Shown piece after piece: positions 1 through 8,700 of a stretch of DNA of 64,000 nucleotides (position 1 is its first letter; the number at the start of each line of letters is the position of its first letter). The DNA lies in NCBI GenBank assembly GCA_965371445.1, contig CBDUYN010000013.1, forward strand, positions 1-64,000. Direction: 5' to 3'. The position numbers and the translations under genes are program-made. Under the pieces are notes generated by a model. That model searched no databases, was not told the DNA's origin, and saw only the letters and a list, made by a program, of their open reading frames with translations. This DNA comes from DASWIG01 sp965371445 (GTDB lineage Bacteria > Acidobacteriota > Thermoanaerobaculia > Multivoradales > J023).

Positions 1-3
1 CGC

Positions 4-36
4 TGCGCACCGCCGGGACGATCCCGGCGGTGCGCA
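4..36. terminator. Strong GC-rich stem-loop, possible terminator of an upstream gene
   Basis: A perfect 15-bp inverted repeat (4-18 with 22-36) closes a 3-nt loop. No T-run follows, so it is not a classical intrinsic terminator; in GC-rich genomes such hairpins still often mark transcript ends. The upstream gene is outside the window. Confidence 0.35.
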
Positions 37-182
37 CGGCGTCACCCCTATAAGAGACGGAAAACGTCGCTGCCCTCTGACAGTCATCCGCTGTGAAATA
101 CGTCACAGTCCGTGGATCCGTTGTTCTCTGGCGCTCCCGGCGAAGAGGACGACACGGAGCGTCGTCGCGTGCGATCTGGTGT

Positions 183-1102
183 AAGTCGTTGAAAACAGGA
201 GGCTCTTGAAACTCATGGCACCTCAGAGGGGCTGCGATCCCAGGTATGCCCGGAGGATCGCGAATACGAGTCGGCGAGGACCGTCCCGCCGTACGACATG
301 ACTTACGCCCGACTTCCACTCAGATGGGCACCCGGAGCGTGAAAGAGCAAGATTTCGCCCAAGAGCTCCGCCAAAAGGCTGGCCTTGGGGCTATGACTTC
401 CTGTATCCTTGGGGTCACGGAAGAGCCGCAGAGCGCTGAGGTCGCCGGCAAGGCCCGGAGCGGGTGCTACGGTCGCCAAGAGCGCTCCCTTTTCTCGATG
501 GACAGGAGACGCGAGGACCGGCGTAAGTGCTTTGTTTACAGGGAGACCGACGCGGGACGTGGCGGCAGCAGCCGGGCTGCTACGGGCAGCTACGCGCGTC
601 CTTTGCCCGCGGCCGCAGGGAGTCGGGTGCCGGGGCGGCGTGCTACGACGCTCTCAGACCGTTCTTTGTCGGCGCCGAATTTCGAAGAGCCGGCTCCAAG
701 CCCTTGCGGCTCAGGCACTTGGAGAGAGATATCCCCTCAAGGCATAGTGTGAAAGGACGCTCTCAGAGCGTCCTTTCACGCAGCCAGAAGGCGAAAACAG
801 AGCAAGGGCGAAAACAGGGCGCTAGAGAGCGTCCTTTGCCCCGCAAGTTTTGGCCCCGTAATCGACGTAAACCTCTGACTGCCAAGAGCTTACGGGAAAA
901 CGGCCCCTCGGGGAAAGGACGCTCTGCGAGCGTCCTTTCACGCGGCCAGAGGCCGAAAACAGGGCAAGGGATGAAACAGGGCGCTAGAGAGCGTCCTTTG
1001 CTCCGTGGCGATTCGCCCCGTTACCGCCGCAAGTCGTTGACCGTCAGGAGCTTACGCGAAGACGGCTTCTCAAGAAACAGGGCGCTACAGCGACCTTTTG
1101 GG
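183..1102. repeat. Degenerate palindromic repeat array
   Basis: This gene-free stretch of about 1.1 kb is built from related units. Two adjacent copies of exactly 162 bp (751-912 and 913-1074) align without gaps but are diverged. Each opens with a 12-bp inverted repeat around a 3-nt loop (751-777; 913-939). A second element, roughly GGCGCTA-n-GAGCGTCCTTTG, recurs at about 464, 574, 640, 814, 976 and 1077 in increasingly degraded form. A third, AAGTCGTTGA, is found at 183 and 1031. Open frames here are arginine-rich, lack good ribosome sites and follow the repeats, so I do not call genes. A non-coding repeat family or an eroded mobile element are both possible. Confidence 0.6.
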
Positions 1103-1209
1103 TGCGCTTCGCACCTACATTTCTATGTTCTGCGGCTGAAGCACAAGGTGCCACGCGACTCGGCAACTGAGCTGATTGATTCAGGCAATTCCAACAACAG
1201 CCGGACTTA

Positions 1210-3672
1210 ATGATGTTCACTATACCAACACGAATTGTACATCTGTCAGACCTGCACTTCGGAAAATATCATGCATTTACGGATGATACTGGGATTCCGC
1301 CATCCGCGACCGGAAACTCACTCATCGAACTTGTCGTTGATGATATTCGAGCCATAGGCGCTCCCGACCTAGTCATCATCAGTGGAGACCTGACTTCAAC
1401 CGGTATGAAGAGTGAATTCGGTGAAGCGACCACTTTCTTAGAGGAAACCGCCAGAACTCTGAGTTTAGAGAAGAATCAATTTCTAGTTATTCCAGGCAAT
1501 CATGACGTCGTCTGGGCGGCAGACGGAGAGACTGCCTCTCAGGGAGAGTATCAGTCTTTTGTGTCGAGATTCTTTAATCTGCCAGTAAGCGAGCTTGAAA
1601 TTCCAACTCTTTCCCACAACGATGTTTTCGTTCTTGGGCTTGACTCAACACGTCTTCTCTCTCCCAGATTGGGCGGCCTGGGCTTGCTAGGCAAAGATCA
1701 GCTGCAGGACGCTCTGAAGAAGCTATCAGAAGAGGGAGCTGATGCGCGACACAAAATACTTGTAACGCACCACCATTTGTTGCCGGTTGCCTGGATAGAC
1801 CCTGCTCTCCCTGAAGAACTCAAGAGCCTTACGATTGACGCACCTTTTGTGATTGCCTGGGCGCAGGAACACGAATTTTCTATGATTCTCCATGGCCATC
1901 AGCACCAACCCTATCTTTCGACCTTTCATTTTGCAGATCGAAAAGGGGGGCCTCTGGTCATAAGTGGCTGCGCAAGCGTTGGTGCCCAGAATCTTCCACC
2001 ACAGGGAAGAAACGGCTATCAATGGATTGAGATCGACGGCAGAAGTGTTGTGGTTCATAGGCGAGAATTGGATGAGGCACACAGTTTCCGAGCAGTAGAT
2101 GGAATCCGGTTCGCTCAGGACGAAACTGGGATGTTTGCGGAGACGGCTATTCCGAGTGCTCGATCGCATAGGGATCCAAGTGTCCAAGAGATTCGCAGTC
2201 TGATGAGATCTATTTGCGCTCAGACTATAGACTCAATATCAGTCTGCTTCGGCCCTCGAGGTGGCTTAGCAGCAACATCAAAAGTAGGCGGAACTGCGCA
2301 AGTTCGAGATGGTTACAGTATTGTTCATACACAAGCCGTCTCTGATCCTGTCCATAGACGAATCTTTGAACTTATGGAATCCACCGTACGGAGTCTTGGC
2401 GAGCACGCCGGAGATGGCAGGAAAAGCACCGTGCTTATCTGCTGTCGAACTCTTGAGGTAGCGCTGCGTTACGTTGATGATGGCTACTCCGATCGAGATA
2501 TTGCGTTAGAGATCGAGAAGGCGGCTCTAGAGTCGACCCTCTCTTTAGAGGAAATCACGGACGTGTCGACTACAGTGGATAAACTGAAATGCGTTGCGAT
2601 CACGGCTGCTGGCGGCGCAAGTGATATTGGAGAAAAGATAACCGAAGCACTTACCAGGGACGGTAAGGACGTTTATGTATCCCTTGATGCGGCTATCGCT
2701 GAGAACCACGTAAGGCGATTATCCATAGAAGAGGATAACTGGTTTGGAGTTATGAACGCTCCAATTTGGCTTAAGCCGCTCTTTGCCATCGAATCAGGAG
2801 AACTCCATCTAGAGCAACCGTTTGTTCTTGTTTATCCTGCGAGAATCGCAACTATGAGCATGATTCTTCCTCTTCTTGAGCGCGCAGTCACCGAGGCTAA
2901 GCCTATAATCTTCTGTTGTCACGGAATAGAGGGGGAGGCAATGGCAGTTATCGCAGAAAATTGCTCGAAGGGTGTTGTGCGTGCGATTCCTTTTCAGCTT
3001 GGCGCTCGACAGGAAAGCTTCTTTGAAGATGTCGCCCTGCTGACTGGCGCCGAGTTTTTGAGCCATGATATGGGTCGCTTACCCAATCCTCAGGATCTAG
3101 GTTTCGCAGAGAAGGTGGTTGCAACCAAGAATACCGTTCAAATCTTTCCGGACTTAAATCGAGTTTCCCAGGATTTGGAGTGTGCTATTAGGCGGCTTCA
3201 GCTGGAAGTTGAAACTGTTCCCTTAGCCAATAGAGACTACCTCCGAAAGCGCATCGCCCGGCTCTCAAGTGCCAATCGGCAGGTAACTGTACATGGGTCG
3301 TCGGAGGAGGATGCGACTCTATATCTAAGCTTGATGAAGGACTCGCTAAAGTCTTCTCAGGAAGCCATGCGAAGTGGCTTTGTTCCCGGTGGAGGCTGTT
3401 CTTATGCGAAGGTTGCTGAACTCTTAGACTTAAGAGCGAAAGACTCACCCGGCAAGCAAGCTTTTCGCGAGGGACTCTTACTCCCAAGTTCGATTATTAA
3501 AGCGAGTCTTTCTAAGGTGGATAGTGATCATCCGCCGGATGCATTAATCCACGTCGAAGCGCTTGACGCTGCTGGCGTGGTTAAACAATCTATTATGGCG
3601 GCTGGGGATCTGGCCTCACGGCTTATACGGACCCGGTCCGTTCAGATTAGTTCTACGAAGGATGAGCCTTAG
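1210..3672 (+). CDS. Metallophosphoesterase fused to a GroEL-like chaperonin domain
   Basis: 820 residues. Residues 8-290 form a calcineurin-like phosphoesterase with all metal-site motifs: SDLHFG (D14, H16), SGDLTS (D60), GNHD (97-99), H187 and GHQH (229-232). Residues about 325-815 align throughout with Cpn60/GroEL: equatorial GPRGG (348), RDG with D367, AGDG with D402, an apical segment (about 535-640) and VPGGG (725-729) preceded by D711. D367, D402 and D711 match the nucleotide/Mg and catalytic aspartates D52, D87 and D398 of E. coli GroEL, so ATPase activity looks preserved; the GDGTTT loop is changed to GDGRKS. No signal peptide or membrane segment is seen, so it should be cytosolic. 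GC is far below the neighbours, suggesting transfer. The role is unknown: a nucleotide- or nucleic-acid-cleaving enzyme carried on a chaperonin ring is an inference, perhaps in conflict or defence. Confidence 0.88.
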   Translation: MMFTIPTRIVHLSDLHFGKYHAFTDDTGIPPSATGNSLIELVVDDIRAIGAPDLVIISGDLTSTGMKSEFGEATTFLEETARTLSLEKNQFLVIPGNHDVVWAADGETASQGEYQSFVSRFFNLPVSELEIPTLSHNDVFVLGLDSTRLLSPRLGGLGLLGKDQLQDALKKLSEEGADARHKILVTHHHLLPVAWIDPALPEELKSLTIDAPFVIAWAQEHEFSMILHGHQHQPYLSTFHFADRKGGPLVISGCASVGAQNLPPQGRNGYQWIEIDGRSVVVHRRELDEAHSFRAVDGIRFAQDETGMFAETAIPSARSHRDPSVQEIRSLMRSICAQTIDSISVCFGPRGGLAATSKVGGTAQVRDGYSIVHTQAVSDPVHRRIFELMESTVRSLGEHAGDGRKSTVLICCRTLEVALRYVDDGYSDRDIALEIEKAALESTLSLEEITDVSTTVDKLKCVAITAAGGASDIGEKITEALTRDGKDVYVSLDAAIAENHVRRLSIEEDNWFGVMNAPIWLKPLFAIESGELHLEQPFVLVYPARIATMSMILPLLERAVTEAKPIIFCCHGIEGEAMAVIAENCSKGVVRAIPFQLGARQESFFEDVALLTGAEFLSHDMGRLPNPQDLGFAEKVVATKNTVQIFPDLNRVSQDLECAIRRLQLEVETVPLANRDYLRKRIARLSSANRQVTVHGSSEEDATLYLSLMKDSLKSSQEAMRSGFVPGGGCSYAKVAELLDLRAKDSPGKQAFREGLLLPSSIIKASLSKVDSDHPPDALIHVEALDAAGVVKQSIMAAGDLASRLIRTRSVQISSTKDEP

Positions 3673-3874
3673 CGCGTCGAATTAACCCGGAGGCAGATAT
3701 GCTCTACAAGTCTTCAGAGAGTCGAGAGCTGCGAGAGAGGCCGCAGAACAACTCACTTGAGCGGACGGAGGACCGCCGCTCAGCTCAAGGCCGTTCGTGC
3801 GGCGGTGGGGAGCAATGAGAAGTGGACAGGCCGGCGATGATTTCTGATGAAAGTGGCTCGAACCGTGGCCGCCG

Positions 3875-4159
3875 GTGGACAAAGAAGGAGAAGCACTTGC
3901 AAAAGAGCTTCGACGTGAACTTAGCTGGCGACATCCTCTCTATCGGCGAAGAGTCGTGGTAATTGGCCGGCGGATCGATAACGATGATGTTCTCTTTAAA
4001 CTTGAAGACCGCAGCGATCGATATGCAGTCGTACACCTTACCTGGCGAAAGGAGAAGAGCGCGGAGTGGCCCTGGACTGTATTCTTTGTTGATCCGGATA
4101 AGTGGCGAAATGAATGTATGATACCCGACAATCAGGGGTATTCTCAAGCCGATGATTAG
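3875..4159 (+). CDS. Small conserved hypothetical protein (HPLY/DDVLF/AVVHLTW type)
   Basis: 94 residues from a GTG start. The sequence is soluble and mixed alpha/beta, with three blocks I associate with a widespread family of uncharacterised small proteins: HPLY near residue 20, NDDVLFKLED near 37, and YAVVHLTW near 50. It ends in an acidic tail. It lies in the same low-GC island as the phosphoesterase-chaperonin gene, 200 bp downstream and on the same strand. The start is uncertain because no clear Shine-Dalgarno precedes the GTG. I cannot assign a function. Confidence 0.6.
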   Translation: MDKEGEALAKELRRELSWRHPLYRRRVVVIGRRIDNDDVLFKLEDRSDRYAVVHLTWRKEKSAEWPWTVFFVDPDKWRNECMIPDNQGYSQADD

Positions 4160-4257
4160 AAGCGAGATAGCGCCGAAGAACCACCGACCGCAGCGGACCC
4201 ACTTCATGACGCCCGTTAGCTTGACCGTTATGCGACAATCCGAGCTAAGGGAGTCTC

Positions 4258-4506
4258 ATGACAGAATTCAATGCTGAACGCGTCTACTACGACATCAAAA
4301 TCTTCGCCAATTCTCCGGACACGGAAATCTGGCTGGGAGACGATGGGGGACATCTTGTGTTGAAAGCGGTCGGTACGCTTCGGTCAAGTTTGATTCCGGG
4401 CGATTACAGGGTGGAGTTCGGCCTCGGTACAGCGTGTTACCCCATTTGTCTCCGTAAGCACAGTGAATTCAGCCAAGCCGACTTGGAGGCAGGCCATCGT
4501 CCGTGA
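4258..4506 (+). CDS. Small protein of unknown function
   Basis: 82 residues with an ATG start and a GGGAG-like ribosome site close upstream. The sequence (DIKIFANSP, EIWLGDDGGHLVLKAVG, YRVEFGLG, YPICL) looks like a compact beta-rich domain and lacks low-complexity bias, which argues for a real gene. Codon use resembles the preceding low-GC genes. In another frame, immediately after the stop (about 4497-4567), a short coding-like tail ends at TAG, so the 3' end may sit on a recombination junction. No family recognised. Confidence 0.45.
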   Translation: MTEFNAERVYYDIKIFANSPDTEIWLGDDGGHLVLKAVGTLRSSLIPGDYRVEFGLGTACYPICLRKHSEFSQADLEAGHRP

Positions 4507-4609
4507 GGGTTTCTCCCAGGCCAGCGCGATCGTGAAGCTGCAGAGCTACTTCGGCCTTCATGGCTAGTCTCCCAAGCACGCACTATCCTGACTTCGGAAG
4601 CTCGAGACG

Positions 4610-5425
4610 TCAAGTGTTGTCTTCCGGCCGGATCCTGAGGCTCAAACGCACATAGCGTCCGTCGAGGCTGTTTTGAAGCCGCGGCTCGGTCCCGTTGGCC
4701 TCACGCATCTCGTGGCGGATGATCGGCAGGCCCCGGCCACGAAGCTCCATCCAGCCCATCACCGTCATGAAGTGGGCGAGAAGCTCGTTGCGCGAACGGG
4801 GATGACCGCCGGCGAGAGCGGTTTCCACCGTCATGTGGTTGGGGAGCTCGCCCGGAGAGGTGATGTCGAGGCGGTCGGCGAAGACCTCGAGCAGCACCTT
4901 CGAGCCCAGGACGGCGTAGTCGCGGTGGACCACGGCGTTGACCAAGGCTTCGCGCAGCGCCCGCAGCGGCACCGGCGGACGATCGACCCGGCGCATCTCC
5001 TCGGTGTAGGTCTCCTGCATGCCAAGTGCCCGGAACCACCCCAGAGCCCGCTCGACCTGCTCGTCGATGCGGCCTCGGGCCTCACCGTGCAGGATCACGT
5101 CCGCGGCTCGGTCCGTACCGGCGTAGGCGACCATATCGATCCAGGCGTTCATGGTGGGACGAAACCTCTGAGGCTCGCGGCCGAAGCACATCAGGCCGTA
5201 GAGCGTGAGCACAGGCTCGCCTCCTTCAAAGGCCACCACGCCCCGGTTCTTCAGGTCGTTCAAGAGCTCGGGCTGAGGCTCCTCGACCAGCTCGAGCCGC
5301 TGGCGCTCCAGGAACCTCCGAAACACCCGCAGGTCCAGGTCGTCCGGGTCGGAGTCCGGGATGACCTGCTCCGCCGTGAGGATGAATCCGAACGTGTTGA
5401 AAAGCTCCTGGAGCTCGAAGGGCGG
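4610..5425 (-). pseudogene. 5'-truncated AlbA_2/RecG-like ATP-binding protein (COG2865 type)
   Basis: The readable frame starting at 5326 gives 238 residues that match the C-terminal half of RecG-like transcriptional regulators. It includes the GHKL-type ATPase core (ALREALVNAVVHRDY, then FADRLDITSPGELP) and the GRGLPIIRHEM block. The same frame continues upstream to about 5425 with family-like sequence (ELFNTFGFILTAEQVIP, DPDDLDLRVF) but without a start. The N-terminal AlbA_2 DNA-binding domain that normally precedes this region is missing. I therefore read it as a remnant; expression of the C-terminal part from the GTG at 5326 cannot be excluded. Confidence 0.65.
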
Positions 5426-5794
5426 CGATTCGGTCCCGGACCGCGGGCCATGTCAGGCTTGCCATGGGGACCATTCTACTTGCCAAGGTGGCAAGGATGC
5501 ATCCCTACTACCCCGCCGATCCCAGCCGCGACGCAGCGGCACGTCGTGCTGCTCGCCGCGGGCGAGAGCCGCAAGGGGGTTCCTGGGCAGGACCCGGCCG
5601 TCGGCCGCCGCGGGCCGACGGGAGGCGCGGCGTAGCGCGTGCCACCGTCGGTCGTGGCGCCTTCGTAGACGCCGGTCTCGGTGGTGACGCGAGGTAGGCT
5701 CATCGCGAGATCATGACCCGCCGGTGACAGGGCACCGCGAAGATGCCAGAATCGCCGCCTGAGGGTCCTGCGAAGGCCCGTGGGAAGAGACCTC

Positions 5795-8700
5795 ATGATC
5801 GGCCAGAAACTCTTAGACCGCTACGAGCTGCTTGCAGAAGCCGGACGGGGCGGCATGGGAGTCGTCTACCGCGGACGGGACCCGGTGCTCGACCGCGAGG
5901 TGGCGATCAAGATGATCCCGCCCATGGAGCTCGGCCGTGACACCGAGGAGCGGTTCCAGCGCGAAGCGCGGCTGGTGGCCGGCATGGACCATCCGGCGAT
6001 CGTGCCGATCCACGACTTCGGCCGCCATGAGGGATCGCTTTTCTTCGTCATGCCCTGGGTCCGGGGGACGCTCCTCCGGGAGCTCATCCAGCAGGGGGCG
6101 CTCATGCTCGACGAGATCCTGGACATCGCCATTCAGGTGGCCGAGGGGCTCGACTACAGCCATTCGCGCGGCGTGATCCACCGCGACGTCAAGCCGGGCA
6201 ACGTCATGGTCTCTCGCGACGCGGGCGTCCTGCGGGCGCGGGTCCTCGACTTCGGCCTCGCCCGGGGCTCGACCGAGCGCCGGCTGACCAAGACCGGCGG
6301 GCTCATCGGCTCGATGACCAACCTGAGCCCGGAGCAGATCTCGCTGGGCCGCGTCGACGAACGCTCCGACCTCTACGCCCTCGGCACGGTCCTCTACGAA
6401 TGCCTGACGGGGGAGCCGCCGTTTTCCGGCGCCGTCCACTCGGTGCTCTTTCGCATCGTCCACGAGCAACCCTGTAAGCTCCGCGACCGGGGCTTCGACT
6501 ACGATCCGGAGCTCGAGGAGATCGTCCTCTCCTGCCTCGCGAAGGATCCGGAGGTGCGTCCGCAGCGCGGTGCGGAGCTGGCCGAGCAGCTCGAACGTCA
6601 CCGCGCGGGGCTCGACGAGAGCCTGCGCTCGCGGCCGATGAGCACCCACGAGCGCCCGGCGTTACGTTCGACGCAGCCGATCCCTTCGCCCATGGTGGGC
6701 CGCCGCGCCGAATGGGCCGAGCTCCAGGGCAGGCTTTCCGCCGCGCTCGCCGGAGAATGCCAGCTCGTCCTCGTCGAAGGTGAAGCGGGCACCGGCAAGA
6801 CCCGCCTCCTCCAGGAGCTTGAAAGCCTGGCACGGATGCGGCGCATTCGGGTCCTGCGGGGACGCATAGTCGATCGCGAGAGCGCCATCCCCTACCAGGG
6901 GCTCTGCGACCTGGTCCAGGACTACTTCCGCCTCCACGAGACCGACTCGCAGGGGGAAGGCACCGCGGGGCAGATGAGCGCCGACTTCTCGGATCTCGCG
7001 GCCGACCTGGTGAGATTCTTTCCCCTCCTCGCCGAGATCCGTGAGCTCCGTGAGCTGCGCGGCGAAGCCGACGTCGAGCCGGAGACGGCCCGCAGCTCGC
7101 CGCCCGACTTGAAGGACGCCGATCCGACCCGCCTCTACGAGCTCCTGGCTCGCACCCTGGCAAGGATCGGGGGTGGCCGGCCTCTCGTGATGCTCATCGA
7201 GAACCTGCACCTGGGCGAGGTGTCCCTCGCTGCCTTGTCCTATGTCGTTCGCCGGCTCGGACCGACGCCGACCTTGATCGTCGGTACGTGCCGCCGTACC
7301 GAGGTCACGGCCGGGCATACGCTGCTCACGATGCTCAAGTCCTTTAACGACGACCCACGTTTCTGCTCGATCGGTCTGGGACCGCTCGGCAAAGCGGACT
7401 TTCGGCGTCTGCTGGAGATCCAGCTGGGAAGCGCCGAGATCCGTGACGACCTGGTACGCCGTCTCTACGACGCGACCGAGGGTAATCCCTATTTCGGCCA
7501 GGAGCTGGTTCGCTCGCTCCTGGAGACGGAGGGAATCAGCCGCGACGACAGCGGTTGCTGGGCTCTCCTGGGCGACTCGGTCCTCATCGCCGAGGCGTTG
7601 CCGTCGACCATCCAACAGGCGGTCGAGCGGCGCGTCGAGCGTCTACCCGAGACCCTACGTCACCTCCTTTCTCTGGCTTCGGTGCTCGGCAAGAGCTTCA
7701 CCTACCGGGACCTCGAGAACCTCGTCGAGGTCGACGGCGAGCTGGACATCGACCTCGACGACGCGCTCGACGAGCTCGTCAGCCGGGACCTCCTGGAGGA
7801 AGACACGAAGTCGCGCGACGACCGCCTCCATTTCGCCAGCGGCATGGTCCGCGACATCCTCTACCACGACCTTTCGCGGCGTAAACGGCGCTCGCTCCAC
7901 CGCCGTCACGCCTACTCGCTGGAGAAGCGCTACGCCGAGCGTCTGGAGCGTCTCTATCCGCAGCTCGTCCATCACTTCTCAGTTGGCGACGTGGCGGACA
8001 AGACGATCGAGTACGCGCGGCTCCTGGCTCGCAAGTCGCTCGACGCGTTCAGCCCCGACGATGCGATCCGTGCGTTGCGCACGGCCCTGGAGCTCATCGA
8101 CGACCACGAGAGAACGCTGGATGAAGGGGAGCTCCTGGAGCTTCTGGCCACCGCCTATCGGGCGGCGGGCTCGACGGGGAAAGCGCTGCGCGAAGCGGAG
8201 CGTGCGGCCACGTCCTATCGGCAAGCCAAAAGCCCGGAGAGAGCCGCGCGGGCGGCTTTGCTGGCCGCGGAGACCGCCTGGCAAGCGCGCCAGGTCACGA
8301 GCGCCCGCTCCTGGGTCGACCTCGGTATCGAGCTGACCCAGGGCCAGGAGGCGCCGAAAATCCTGCACCGGCTCTTGACCCTGGGGGCTACCGTGGCCAA
8401 TCTCGGCGGCGAGCACCAGGCCGCCCGCCGTTATCTGGAGGAGGCCGAACGGCTGGCGCCGGCCGAGCTCGACTCGGCGGAGGAGGAGCCGATCGCCGCG
8501 GGTGGGACCCTACGCACCGCGCTGCCCAATCCGATTTCCACCGTCGATCCCGTGGCGCTTCGGACCATCGAGGAATTTGAGGTCGCCGCCACCGTTTTCG
8601 AAACCCTGCTCACGGCCGACGCCGAGGGCAACCTCGTCCCGTCGCTGTGCGACGAGTGGAAAGGCTCGGAAGACGGCCTCGTGTTCGAGCTCACGCTGCG

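Noticed and set aside
246..1210. Three overlapping plus-strand open frames of 112-227 codons
   Set aside because: Arg/Ser-rich translations that follow the DNA repeats, with no domain, no good ribosome site and mutual overlap.
5520..5703. Minus-strand stretch resembling a carboxylesterase N-terminus (VTTETG, YAAPPVG)
   Set aside because: Similarity covers only about 30 residues and then breaks down; possibly a fragment but too little to annotate.
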